Shown here piece by piece: positions 10,594 through 20,309 of a stretch of 64,000 nucleotides of DNA. A program made the position numbers and the translations under genes. The DNA is from Serripes groenlandicus (taxonomy: Eukaryota; Mollusca; Bivalvia; Cardiida; Cardiidae), in NCBI GenBank assembly GCA_031761405.1, contig JASEVX010000011.1, positions 14,198,996 through 14,262,995 of the forward strand. The letters run 5' to 3'. The first letter of the stretch is position 1, and each line of letters starts with the position of its first letter. Below the pieces are notes generated by a model that was given only the letters and a program-made list of their open reading frames with translations, did not search any database and was not told the DNA's origin.

Positions 10594-11069
10594 CCTGGAC
10601 ACACCGACCTACAGGCTTGAATTTATTTTCATTTTTCTAAATTTATTTTCGTTGTCTAGTTAAAGCTTTCGCTTTAACGGGTCAATTCATTCAGTTAAAC
10701 TGTACATTTACTTCTTGAACTTGAACTTTGTTTATTTATTGTTTGTGTTTAAGTTGTGTTTTTTTGTAGTAACAACTAGCTGAGAGCCGCGGGTGGTTAC
10801 CCCACCCACTATTTCAGTTACGAGTCGGGTCTTGAATGACCGTGCATTAATTTTTCAATTAATTTTCAACGGTGAGATTTCCCGATCCGGTAGCGATAAT
10901 ATTGTTTATCGCCTTTGTTGTTGTTTTGTATAATTACATAGACATTTGGAGAATATTTAAAAAATATTTTTTCATTGAATTACGTCCGTAAAAACGAGTA
11001 GTGAAATAAAAGAATAGAAAATATTATTTTTTGTTTTTGAACTTCGTAATTTGATTTCGTAATTATACT
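10594..11069 (+). promoter_or_regulatory. DIRS 5' leader
   Basis: 476 bp between the inverted repeat and the gag ATG. It has no ORF of note and no evident TATA box at the repeat boundary. A GC-richer stretch (10789-10835, GCCGCGGGTGG, CCCACCCAC) stands out. Transcription probably starts in or near the left repeat, by analogy with DIRS1. Confidence 0.5.
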
Positions 11070-13718
11070 ATGTCACATAATGGTGAACAGAGGCGTGGCT
11101 CATGCGGTCATTTAGTGGCCTTGTGGGACACGCACTCTTCCTGCATTGCGTGCACTAAGTGCACAAAGGATTCACCATGTGAGTTCTGTTCGTTATGGTC
11201 GGCTTCCGTTTGGAAACAGGCCATATCTAGGAGGACTCACAAAAGCCGTAAGAGTAAAACTGTTCCTTTGAAGAAGAAGGTAAGTATTAGCTCTACGAGC
11301 GAAGGGGAATTCGAGGGTTTTTCCCCAACAGACTCCACGACTGGGTTGATTAGACGGAAGGACAGAGCTTTTCAATCTTCAGTCAAGACATACGCCTCTG
11401 TAACAGCCACGACGGGACCGTCTCGAAGTTCGGAGGAACGTATGATATCGTCTGGTCAAAAACAGACGATTGGTGTTAGTGCTGAACCTTCGGGTGAGGC
11501 AATGGGGCATTCTCAGGGAAACCTAACAGAATGGCCCCCTCTTTCACCACACTCAGTTGATAGGCATTCTTCGGAAGCCTACAGCAGAGTTCCAAATTAC
11601 CCGGTCGGCGGGCAGAATTTGGGGACCGGTGATGGAGCATTACAATTGCCTATCATTGGTCCACAGGGTGATGCTTCCGGGCAAAACCCTTATGACTCCG
11701 GGCGACCGGGTACCGGGCAACCGGGTTCCGGGAAACTGGACAGTCATATTACCTTGGTTAAATCGGGCACCGGGCAACCGGGCACCGGGCAACCAGGCAG
11801 TCATTTTGAAATGACGAGACCGGTCACCGGGCAACCGGGCAATCATTCTAGAATGATACGACCAGTCACCGGGCAACCAGGCAGTCATTCTGAAATGACT
11901 AGACCGGGCACCGGGCTGCATGAAGCGACCGGGCATTCTGTCAGTCAATTCAGCATGACTAATCCATACACCGGAAATGAGGACATGGGTGATTCATTTC
12001 AAGATGAATGGGAGAATCAGCAAGGCAGTCATTCATACATGACTCGACCTGCCACCGGTCAACCAGGTACCGGGCAACCCGGTACCAGGCAACCGGGATC
12101 AGTGCGTCTCGATCGGATAGATACACGTTATCATTCTTTCGCAGCACAGCCTGATTATTTGGATATTCAGAACACTGGTTTACCAGGTTTTAATAACCAA
12201 CCTGCTGACATAGATTACGGAGAGTACATATCGAGAAAATCATTCCGTTCTCCTAGGGGAACAGTGTATTATTCAAGAGATATTACTCCTCCACGTTACC
12301 AACCTTCGTTTCGAAGGAGTGATCGGTTCTATGACAGACAGGTTAGTGATGCCTACCGTGATCGTCAAATTCCTGATTATAGGAATTTACGACTCCCGGA
12401 AGGACACCTCTCCAAGAGGCAGTCCTTTGAAAGGCAATCCCCCGATCGGAATATTGCTTGTTCCGTTAAGGGGAAGTCGAAAAGATCACATACAGTGAGT
12501 TCGGCTCCGATGATTGACTCTGCGCAACCTTTCTCTGCTGCGGATAGAAGGTTGAGTTCACATGATCGTCACCAGCTTATGGATTTATCAGAGAATGAAT
12601 CCATTTCTGGATCGGAAATTGGTCAACCGGTGGGAAGTCCGGTTAAGCACAATACTTCTCGTCGTAGGCCTAGACAATCCTCCACTTCTTCGTCTGACGA
12701 AGAAACGGAAAGTCTATTACCTATAGAAGACGAGCCGGCTGCGGATCGTTGGTCCCTGCAGCAGGCTATTGAAGAAGTTTTTAGGGTAGTGCCTAGTACG
12801 CTCTGCCCTAAGATCGACGCTCCCCCACGTCGTAAAAACCTTTCAAGTTTGGAAGAACATAATGCGGAGATAGGAGGGTCTACAACTCCATTACAGTTAC
12901 TTCCGCAGGCGAATAACTTGGGAAGGTTATTGGACCAACTGCAGTCCACCAGGTCATTAGACACTGTTGAGTCAGCCTGGTCGGTCCCACTGGCCATCTC
13001 TAAGGAATGGGTGTCTCCTAAGGCTTATGTAGCTTCGAAGGAGTTCTTTCCCGTTAAAGTGCCGGCCTTAGACGGAGATGCGTCCACTTTGGGATTAACT
13101 GCACCCACCTCAATCACAGTTAGTGCTAAACTGGTTGAGAGATGGGAGGCCAGAGCGCGTCTGGGAGTCATGGTGGCTTCACATGACGATCATTTCGCCA
13201 TAGCTCTGGCACTGCTACTTAAAGAGGAGAATGTCTCTAGCAGAGGGGCTAGCAGAATTCTGGAGGCTTTCGATACGGGGAATCGGCACCTGATGGCTCT
13301 GAATTTGCAGAACGCCACGGAAATGCTGTCCGCGAGGAGAGATGCGACACTTGTCAAATCCTCTTCTCTGCTACAAAATAGCAAGGACAGCTTAAGAGCC
13401 GCCCCCTTATCCTCCAATCTTCTCTTTGGTGGAAGGATTGCTGCAGTGACTGTTACTGATTCGTCAGAACAATCCAGACGCCTTTCGGCGAGTGCAGTAA
13501 ATGCTTTGTCACAGAGTCGTAAATACTCTGCACCGGCGGCTAAATGGACTAATACTAGGAAGCCCCCGGCGAAAAAGCAGAAACAGGAAGTGAAGGCTGT
13601 ACCGCCTAAACAACCTCCTTCCACGGGCCGGAATTATGCTAAACCGAAGCCCCGTTTCACGGGAGCTAAGCCGAAGCATACTTCCAGGTATGGTACGGCT
13701 CCTAGGCCGCAGCCCTAG
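11070..13718 (+). CDS. DIRS Gag-like protein (882 aa)
   Basis: First long ORF of the element, presumed structural/nucleic-acid-binding protein of the replication particle. Residues 12-40 form a Cys/His cluster (C12, D20-x-H22, C25, C28, C31, C37, C40), as in the N-terminus of animal DIRS Gag proteins and likely zinc-binding. Residues about 46-70 are strongly basic. Residues about 205-345 carry repeated TGQPG units. Residues about 350-500 are Arg/Ser/Tyr-rich. The C-terminal third (about 580-790) is more ordered, and the tail is again Lys/Pro-rich. The stop is UAG at 13716-13718. The RT ORF overlaps it by 83 nt in another frame, while the recombinase frame continues in phase beyond the UAG. 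Function is by position and family resemblance; there is no enzymatic motif. Confidence 0.88.
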   Translation: MSHNGEQRRGSCGHLVALWDTHSSCIACTKCTKDSPCEFCSLWSASVWKQAISRRTHKSRKSKTVPLKKKVSISSTSEGEFEGFSPTDSTTGLIRRKDRAFQSSVKTYASVTATTGPSRSSEERMISSGQKQTIGVSAEPSGEAMGHSQGNLTEWPPLSPHSVDRHSSEAYSRVPNYPVGGQNLGTGDGALQLPIIGPQGDASGQNPYDSGRPGTGQPGSGKLDSHITLVKSGTGQPGTGQPGSHFEMTRPVTGQPGNHSRMIRPVTGQPGSHSEMTRPGTGLHEATGHSVSQFSMTNPYTGNEDMGDSFQDEWENQQGSHSYMTRPATGQPGTGQPGTRQPGSVRLDRIDTRYHSFAAQPDYLDIQNTGLPGFNNQPADIDYGEYISRKSFRSPRGTVYYSRDITPPRYQPSFRRSDRFYDRQVSDAYRDRQIPDYRNLRLPEGHLSKRQSFERQSPDRNIACSVKGKSKRSHTVSSAPMIDSAQPFSAADRRLSSHDRHQLMDLSENESISGSEIGQPVGSPVKHNTSRRRPRQSSTSSSDEETESLLPIEDEPAADRWSLQQAIEEVFRVVPSTLCPKIDAPPRRKNLSSLEEHNAEIGGSTTPLQLLPQANNLGRLLDQLQSTRSLDTVESAWSVPLAISKEWVSPKAYVASKEFFPVKVPALDGDASTLGLTAPTSITVSAKLVERWEARARLGVMVASHDDHFAIALALLLKEENVSSRGASRILEAFDTGNRHLMALNLQNATEMLSARRDATLVKSSSLLQNSKDSLRAAPLSSNLLFGGRIAAVTVTDSSEQSRRLSASAVNALSQSRKYSAPAAKWTNTRKPPAKKQKQEVKAVPPKQPPSTGRNYAKPKPRFTGAKPKHTSRYGTAPRPQP
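11694..12100 (+). repeat. Coding tandem repeat in gag (TGQPG units)
   Basis: ACCGGGCAACCGGG and variants recur about ten times, giving TGQPG separated by SHxxMTRP-like spacers, with some units back to back. Unit spacing is irregular, suggesting slippage or unequal exchange within gag. Confidence 0.85.
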
Positions 13719-15786
13719 GGGTACGCACCTCTCTATGACTATCCCGAGGCCGGAGATTGCAGTAGGGGGCCGCCTGTCATTTTTCAGGGAAGAATGGGGG
13801 AGTATCACGGAGGATCGTTGGATTTTATCCGTGATACAAGAAGGGTATCTAATTCCCTTCGTTTCCCCCCCTCCCATGACAAGCGTGCCCATCGATCTGT
13901 CGTCACGCCATCCGACCATGTCAGAAGTGATTACATCACTTCTGAAAAAGAAAGCCATAGAGAGGGTTCTCAACCCCAATACTCGGGGTTTCTACAGCCG
14001 TCTTTTTCTCGTTCCGAAAAAAGACGGTCGGTGGAGACCGGTGATAGATTTGTCAGCCCTGAATCTATTAATACCGGTCGAGAAATTCAAGATGGAGTCG
14101 GCCCGCTCCATCAGAATGGCTATTCGGAAGGACGACTGGGCGGTCTCGTTAGACCTACAAGACGCCTATTACCACATTCCGATCGCTTCCTCGTCGAGGA
14201 AATACCTTCGGTTTGTGGTAAATGGAGAAGTGTACCAATTCAGGGCACTTCCCTTCGGCCTCAAGTCCGCACCTCGAGTATTCACGAAGATTATAAATGC
14301 TGTGGGAGCCTTTCTACGAATGAACGGGCCCCAGCTTCTTCAATACTTCGACGACTGGCTACTCCACAGAGCAGATCGTTTAATTCTCCTTCACGATCTG
14401 TCTCTAGCCTGGCGGACCATTCTGCGATTGGGCCTTATTCCCAATACGCAGAAGTCGGACTTAGTTCCGTCAAAGAGGTTTACATTCGTAGGGATGACCT
14501 TTCTCACCGACCTAGCGGTGATTCGGGTCCCTTCGGACAGAGTCGATTCTCTTTTCCGGAAGATCAGACTCACTCTGGACCAGGCTATGGTAACAGCCCG
14601 GTCCATGCTGTCACTTCTGGGGTCCCTGAGTGCAGCAGCCGACCTAGTCAGTCTAGGCAGGCTCCACATGCGGCCCCTTCAGTATCTTTTTCTGTCCCGG
14701 TGGCGTCCGTCTGTGGACTCACTGGAACAGGAGATAGCTCTGACGGATTTCTTCAAGTCACACCTTCGGTGGTGGCTGGATCCGTTAATCTATCTACAAG
14801 GGGTGCCCTTGATCACATCACCTCCGGATCTGTACCTTTTTACAGATGCCAGTGCTGTGGGTTGGGGAGCTCATTTAGAGCCACAGGGCCTAACAGCCCA
14901 GGGCATGTGGACAGCGGAGGAACGTTGTTTGCACATAAACAACTTAGAATTGAGAGCAGTCCTGCTAGCTCTCAAACAGTTCTCTGCCTCCGTTGCGAAC
15001 ACAACTGTTTTATTGTCGACGGACAATACTACTGTTGTGTCCTACATTCGCAGGCAAGGAGGAACGCACTCCCATCTACTCTTTCTGGAGACATGGAAGT
15101 TACTCCTTTGGTGCCAGGCGACGTCGTTAGTAGTCTTAGTAAAACACGTCCCCGGCCATTTGAATGTCTTAGCGGACAGTCTATCCCGCCAAAACAAAGT
15201 TCTTCCGGCGGAATGGACACTGAATCAGAGTGTAGTAAACTCTGTATTCATGCGGATCGGGACACCACTGGTGGATCTTTTCGCCACCAGAGTCAACCAT
15301 CGGCTGCCACTTTATGTGTCACCGATGTACGATCCTGCAGCCTGGGCAGTGGACGCACTGACCCTCGATTGGGACCGTCTATTCGGGTACGCGTTTCCCC
15401 CGTTCATTCTGGTCCCGATCGTACTACAAAAGGTTCTTCGTTCTCAACAGTGCAGAATCCTGTTGATAGCGCCATTTTGGCCCCAGAGGTCTTGGTTCAA
15501 CGACCTCCTGGCCTGCCTGTCGGCACAACCAGTACGTCTTCCTCTTCAAGACGACCTTCTGTTTCAGCAACCGGGGCGGCATCTTCATACCAACCCGGCA
15601 ATGCTTCATCTTCACGCTTGGACATTATCAAGCGATCGATCCGAGAGAGAAACTTTTCTCAAAAAGTTGCCTCTCGCATCGCTCAATCCAGAAGACGATC
15701 CACTAGAATCGTCTATGATTCCAAGTGGACAGTCTTCTCAGATTGGTGTCATGCTAGGTCGATCAATCCTGAGTGTCCCTCTGTAG
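13636..15786 (+). CDS. DIRS reverse transcriptase-RNase H-methyltransferase polyprotein (716 aa)
   Basis: Copies element RNA into DNA. RT: FLVPKKDGRWRPVIDLS near 118-134, LDLQDAYYHI with catalytic D173, LPFGLKSAP at 205, and YFDD at 237-240. RNase H: D404 (LFTDAS), E438 (NLELRA), D463 (STDN), D514 (LADSLSR). A third domain at about 540-650, with VDLFATR (546-552), YVSP (560-563) and YAFPP (585-589), matches the Dam-like methyltransferase domain typical of DIRS elements; its function there is unknown. The catalytic residues are present and the frame is uninterrupted. The first ATG overlaps gag by 83 nt, so initiation could be internal or by frameshift. The last 186 nt overlap the recognised part of the recombinase. 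Confidence 0.93.
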   Translation: MLNRSPVSRELSRSILPGMVRLLGRSPRGTHLSMTIPRPEIAVGGRLSFFREEWGSITEDRWILSVIQEGYLIPFVSPPPMTSVPIDLSSRHPTMSEVITSLLKKKAIERVLNPNTRGFYSRLFLVPKKDGRWRPVIDLSALNLLIPVEKFKMESARSIRMAIRKDDWAVSLDLQDAYYHIPIASSSRKYLRFVVNGEVYQFRALPFGLKSAPRVFTKIINAVGAFLRMNGPQLLQYFDDWLLHRADRLILLHDLSLAWRTILRLGLIPNTQKSDLVPSKRFTFVGMTFLTDLAVIRVPSDRVDSLFRKIRLTLDQAMVTARSMLSLLGSLSAAADLVSLGRLHMRPLQYLFLSRWRPSVDSLEQEIALTDFFKSHLRWWLDPLIYLQGVPLITSPPDLYLFTDASAVGWGAHLEPQGLTAQGMWTAEERCLHINNLELRAVLLALKQFSASVANTTVLLSTDNTTVVSYIRRQGGTHSHLLFLETWKLLLWCQATSLVVLVKHVPGHLNVLADSLSRQNKVLPAEWTLNQSVVNSVFMRIGTPLVDLFATRVNHRLPLYVSPMYDPAAWAVDALTLDWDRLFGYAFPPFILVPIVLQKVLRSQQCRILLIAPFWPQRSWFNDLLACLSAQPVRLPLQDDLLFQQPGRHLHTNPAMLHLHAWTLSSDRSERETFLKKLPLASLNPEDDPLESSMIPSGQSSQIGVMLGRSILSVPL

Positions 15787-16679
15787 CTAGGATTGCCGAT
15801 TTCTTTCTTTTTCTTTTTGAAGATAAAGATCTAGCTGTTAGCACAATAAAAGGTTATCGTTCAATGCTTTCGAATACGCTTAAGTTCAAAGGGGGAGAGA
15901 GTATTGGTGCTAATCCATTTCTCTCGGAACTTATGCGATCATTCGAACTAGATAAACCCGTTTGTAGGAGTTTAACTCCAAAATGGGATTTATCTTGCGT
16001 TCTTTGGTCTCTTACAAAGGCGCCGTACGAACCTCTGTCTTCTGCTTCGTTAAAATTTTTAACTTACAAAACTGTCTTTCTTCTTGCCTTTGCGACCGCG
16101 CGTCGTAGAAGTGAGTTACATGCGCTTTCAGTAGAAACCGGCTTTATCAGATTCAATGAATCTGATGGCTCGTTCACTCTGCTTTGTCAGTCAGGTTTTT
16201 TAGCCAAGAACCAGTTACCTTCGGTCCTTCCTAAACCAATCACGGTTCCCAGTCTTTCTGCGAGCTGTGGTCCGTTGGATGCCGACAGACTTCTATGTCC
16301 CGTTAGAGCTCTTAAGCTTTACCTTAAGAGAGTTAAAGGGACAAGGGGCCGTAGGAAGAGGTTGTTTCTCCCTCTGATAGGATGTAAGGATATATCAGCG
16401 GCTTCTATTTCCCGCTGGATATCCTGTACAATTAAATTAGCCTACACTAATCTTTCAGTTCGCGATCTTTCGTTTTTACGGATTCGTCCACATGAAATTA
16501 GAGCACTCTCCGCTAGTTGGGCCTTTTCCAACAATGTGCCTTTAGAGGATATTCTTCGTGCCGCGGTATGGAAATCTCAATCGACTTTTTCAAATTTCTA
16601 CCTGCGATCTATGTCTAAGCAAACTGAAAATCTTCACTCTCTGGGGCCACTGGTGGCGTCTCAGCGAGTTATATGCTAA
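15601..16679 (+). CDS. DIRS tyrosine recombinase
   Basis: Site-specific DNA recombinase that would join the circular cDNA to the genome. The domain is read in the gag frame. Counting from the ATG at 13794 of a 961-codon ORF, the catalytic residues are R770 (TARRRSE), H900 and R903 (PHEIR) and the nucleophile Y936 (SNFYLR), the R..HxxR..Y set. An N-terminal SAM-like core-binding region (about 15690-15890) precedes them. No ATG lies at the domain start: upstream in-frame ATGs are at 13794, about 15093 and 15213, and the next is inside the domain at about 15864. The real start is therefore open, and the start given is only the visible domain boundary. The stop is TAA at 16677-16679. Confidence 0.92.
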
Positions 16680-16864
16680 ATTACATATTAGACACAACAA
16701 TAAAGTACTTAACGATTGAAATTTATCAATCCATTCTCCTACTTTCACAGGCTGTTGTGTCTCAGTACTAAGTAAATAAATTAAATAAAAATAACTACAA
16801 TGTGCTGCATTACCTGTAGGACTAGAAGTGTTGGCAGATGCCTCCCGACCGATGCTGAAAAGTC
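16680..16864 (+). promoter_or_regulatory. DIRS 3' untranslated region with poly(A) signals
   Basis: AATAAA occurs at 16699-16704, 16775-16780 and 16784-16789. AGACACAACA (near 16690) and TGTTGTGTCT (near 16753) could pair as a stem around the first signal. Confidence 0.6.
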
Positions 16865-16959
16865 ATCAGGTAATAAATGACTGGTAATGTATTTTTGACA
16901 TAAAAATGAAGTTTTTAAAGTAAAACATATTTTTATTAGAAAATACTTACCAGTCATTT
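16865..16959 (-). repeat. DIRS internal complementary region
   Basis: 16865-16907 is the reverse complement of the left end 10425-10467, and 16901-16959 that of the right end 17143-17201. They overlap on TAAAAAT (16901-16907). It acts as the template that joins the two ends in the DIRS replication model. Confidence 0.95.
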
Positions 16960-17006
16960 CATATTCCCGCCTCCCAACCCCGCGTCGTCAACCAACACTT
17001 ACTTGA

Positions 17007-17155
17007 AAACTAAAAGTGACACGTTGACCTCGTGCGCCGGTATTTACCGGTGACCGTGTATATCACACAGGCGTGAGGGATACGCTAGGCGAGTTCTTTT
17101 TCTGGATGAATTAAGGGTTAGGAGATGTATATATCAGGTAATAAATGACTGGTAA
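17007..17155 (-). repeat. Right inverted terminal repeat of the DIRS element (149 bp)
   Basis: Mate of 10445-10593. The outer extension 17156-17201 is AT-rich and absent from the left end. Confidence 0.95.
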
Positions 17156-17329
17156 GTATTTTCTAATAAAAATATGTTTTACTTTAAAAACTTCATTTTT
17201 AGTGAAACAGGGTACTCATGTTCATTATGAATTGCAGATGTGCAAGTTTAGATATAAATTAAATATAATAAAATTTGATCAATTCAGTATCCTCTCTGGA
17301 AATTTCAAAGCAGTATGGCATTCGATGTA

Positions 17330-17461
17330 AAGTGGAAAACATTGTGGCAAAAGGAGAAACTGCTCGTTTTGAGCAATTTCTTCTTTTGTCACTTATAATG
17401 TTTTCAAAAAGCGGTCTGCAGCAGAGGCATCAGAAAGCGTCAATATGAGGGAAATGGTTAA
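17330..17461 (-). mobile_element. TTAA MITE, 5'-truncated
   Basis: Begins abruptly at AAGTGGAAAACATTGTGG and ends GAAATGGTTAA. A second worn copy follows (17461-17630). Confidence 0.75.
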
Positions 17462-17830
17462 AGCTCTCCTACCTGCAGACGCATCTGCAGCAATTTCTCC
17501 TTTTGCAACAGATTTCAAATGTATTCAATAATAGCTAGGCCTTTCATTCATAGAGAGCTAATCCAACATTTTGACCTAATATTTTCAATGTTGTTTACTG
17601 CAGTTTTGTTCTATGGGTGAAAGTGTTATTTGGTTGACTTTGGTGACAGTTGTTTCTCCTTGTATTCTCTTTAACAATGAAAAGAGTATGTTTTGTAAAT
17701 ATTCGTAAAATCGATTAGATAATTTATGATGTACAATATCTCCTCTTCTCTCAATATGTTCAGCTCTGTATCAAACTCAATTCTTTCAACAACAACAAAA
17801 TCCTCAGGCACTTTCAAAGCAGACAACATT

Positions 17831-18009
17831 TTACCCTTTCCCATGCAGACACACTTTAGAAACTTAGTGGCAAAAGAGTCATGAGCAATTTATCCTTTTT
17901 CCTCTACATTTTCAACCCTATTCAATAATTCCAGAGAATTTCCACATTTTCGCCTCAATGTTTTACAAAGTCGTCTGCTGCATATTTGTTGTATGTCGGA
18001 AAGTCCTCA
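17831..18009 (+). mobile_element. TTAA MITE, old, hairpin eroded
   Basis: Left end TTTACCCTTTCCC; right end GTATGTCGGAAAG. Confidence 0.6.
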
Positions 18010-18512
18010 ATTAGAAAAAGTTATCAGACAAATGGTAAAGGGTGGAAAACAGTTATTGACCCAAACCAGTGGTTATTTATTACACTGGGTGAAACATCTT
18101 GCAATGAGGTTGTATTGACAATCTATACAGGAAAGCTGGCCCTACCTTGTCACCATGTGCAGGGTTTTTTACCTGTATATATATGTGTGTGTGTGCCTGT
18201 GTAATGGCTGATGGAGACAACATACCATTAACAGACAAAAATGGTTAGGGCTTATATCTCATCATCCGTGTGTTTTTTACAAAATTTGTGCAATTATTTT
18301 TTAAGCAGTTGTTGTTAAATTTGATGTGGTATTTAGTGCTGAGTTTGCTGTATACTGGAAACGGGTATAAATATTGGCAGTATTATAGGTGTGTGTTTAT
18401 GATGCTAGTTTGTAGCTTGTGTAGAATTCCTGGAGTAGTATTGTTGGATTGATTTGTAATTAATAATGTGGAAAAAAGTGTCTTATCTTTATTTCGTTTT
18501 GAAAGGTTATCC
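18010..18512. other. No gene seen
   Basis: AT- and GT-rich unique sequence (short GTGTGTGTG run near 18185). The small ORFs have no recognisable features. Confidence 0.5.
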
Positions 18513-18720
18513 TTGACCCTTTCCCACATGCACCGAATCTGCAGCAGACGATTTCGAACATTTGGTAAAAAAAATATGGAAAATCTTTATTAATAAAATA
18601 AACAATTATTGAATAAAGTTGAAAAATTTGTGGCAACAGCAGAAATCTTTTGCCACAATGTTTTCAAAATTGTTGTTGTCTGCTACTGAGGCATCAAAAA
18701 AGTGTTTGTTGGATCGGGTT
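18513..18720 (-). mobile_element. TTAA MITE, old subfamily
   Basis: Central stem partly deleted (AGCAGAAATCTTTTGCC). Confidence 0.6.
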
Positions 18721-19100
18721 GATCCTGGACCTGGTTGTGTGCCTGAGGCTTTAAGGTCATTGTCTCTTAGACAAGGTTTCATAGGGATGATTCTGTGTTG
18801 AAGTCAAGAAGTGATATTGTTGGAATGGATTGTAAATAATATGGAAAACGTATCTCCTTATCTTTATATGATTATCAATTTGTCCTAGACGTCAAAGTGT
18901 ATTTTTCTCTCTGTTTATAAATACAACAAATCTTCAGCAGACGACTCTAAAACATCAAAGTAAACACTGAAAACAATCTCTTTGAATGATCGTGTAATTA
19001 GTGTACATATAGAATTGAAAGCATTGTACCTGGTTGAATCAATTTGAAAGACCCCGAGAAACACAGTGTTGCAACTTAGTGTTGCAACTTATTACAGGTA

Positions 19101-19287
19101 TTAACCCTTTCCCTCATATAGACGCTTTCTGACGCCTCTGCAGCAGACAGCTTTTTGAAAACATTTTGCCACAATGTTTTCCACTTTTAGTCATAGGTTA
19201 TCTATTCGATTATAGAGATTTTGCATTTTTTGACAAAATATGTTCAAAGTCGTCTGCTGCAGAATTGTTGTATGAGGGAAAGGGTTA
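19101..19287 (+). mobile_element. TTAA MITE, 187-bp deletion copy
   Basis: Left hairpin arm deleted between AAACAT and TTTTGCCACA; both ends are perfect. Confidence 0.85.
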
Positions 19288-19343
19288 ATAATAATAAAAC
19301 CATTTCTCCACTGGCTCAGATTACAATAGATCTTTGACATTAA

Positions 19344-19602
19344 TTTATACCACAAAGGTGGTGCAGTGGTAGCGTCTTCCTCTGGTGCGGGAGGTCATGG
19401 TATCGATCCCCGGCCGGGTCATATCAAAGACTTTAAAAATGGTAGTAATGGCTGCCCTCCTTCAGGAGCTCAGGGTTGCAGGGTCACGCATGACGACTGA
19501 CTGACAATGGACCAGTACTACTGGTAACTTAAATACCCAGGAAACGCTGTGATATAACTGACAAATTGTTGAAAGGAGCGTAAAACACAAAACAATCACT
19601 TA
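19344..19602 (+). mobile_element. tRNA-derived SINE, type 2
   Basis: Head GGTGGTGCAGTGGTAGCG...GTATCGATCC; 3' part GTGATATAACTGACAAATTG. The 7-bp duplication ACATTAA lies at 19337-19343 and 19603-19609. The next MITE begins at the TTAA inside that duplication. Confidence 0.88.
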
Positions 19603-19605
19603 ACA

Positions 19606-19840
19606 TTAACCCTCCTTTCCCTCATATAGACGCTTTCTGACGCCTGTGCAGCAGACGGCTTTTTAAAAACATAGTGACAGAAGAGGAAATTGCTCAAAAC
19701 GAGCAATTTCTCCTTTTGCCACAATGTATTTCACCTTTAGTCATAGGTTATCCATTCAATTATAGAGATTTTCTTATTTTTGACAAATTACTGTCCAAAG
19801 TCATCTGCTGCAGAATTGTCGTATGAGGGAAAGGGTTCAA
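19606..19840 (+). mobile_element. TTAA MITE, full length
   Basis: GCTC/GAGC stem; the left end has a small insertion (CCCTCCTTTCCC). Confidence 0.87.
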
Positions 19841-19952
19841 CTCTTGATTGTTAGTACTCAATGATCTGAATGAAGTCAGATTCTACCCCCAGTCGGCAGG
19901 ATTTGTAACTCAAATGAGGATTTCAAACAAGGAAGCATTTAACCCCTTATCT

Positions 19953-20300
19953 TAACCGTATCCCACATACGATACAATTTTGAAGCATCTGCAGCAGACG
20001 ACTTGAAAAGATAGCGGCAAACAGAGAAGTTGCTCATGACAAGCATTTTCTGCTTTTGTCACAATTTTTCAACTCTATTTAACAATTATACTTTCAACTC
20101 ACTCATTAAAATTAGGGTCGCTCTTCTTCCACCAGTGGGCAAAAAAAGCCTAAGTGGGAAGGTTACCAGTAACGCCTAGGAAGAAAGTTGTGTGAAGTAC
20201 TACTGGTGAAAGAATGCCAGGCCACAGGATGGTTAAATGAACTGAATATTGTGATATACTGAAACACTGTAGAAGATGGTTTTCAAACAATGTCTACAGC
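19953..20300 (+). mobile_element. Half MITE followed by a worn type 1b SINE
   Basis: 19953-20104 is the left half of an old MITE. 20110-20290 retains CACCAGTGGGCAAAA, GTACTACTGGTGA and TTGTGATATACTGAAACA of a SINE. Confidence 0.5.
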
Positions 20301-20309
20301 TGACGACTC

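Larger units (their letters stand above)
10425..17201 (+). mobile_element. DIRS-type tyrosine-recombinase retrotransposon, intact
   Basis: Order on the + strand: left inverted repeat, leader, gag, RT/RNase H/methyltransferase, tyrosine recombinase, 3' region with internal complementary region, right inverted repeat. There is no integrase, protease or LTR. DIRS elements are reverse-transcribed and thought to insert as circles through the recombinase. Both edges carry the heptamer ATTTTTA (10425-10431, 17195-17201). The internal region (16865-16959) holds the reverse complement of both outer ends fused through one such heptamer. All ORFs are free of stops and frameshifts, implying recent insertion. 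It lies in the sense direction in the host gene's large intron. Confidence 0.95.

Noticed and set aside
12623..13979. Minus-strand ORFs of 92-156 codons in the DIRS element
   Set aside because: They lie antisense to gag and RT coding sequence with clear motifs on the + strand; shadows of coding bias.
13794..15600. ATG at 13794 as the true start of the recombinase
   Set aside because: The first 600 codons have no recognisable domain and overlap RT in another frame. Only the part from about 15600 is supported; the open frame itself is reported as a finding.
10425..17201. LTR retrotransposon or endogenous retrovirus
   Set aside because: No direct LTRs, integrase, protease or env; inverted repeats and a tyrosine recombinase place it with DIRS.
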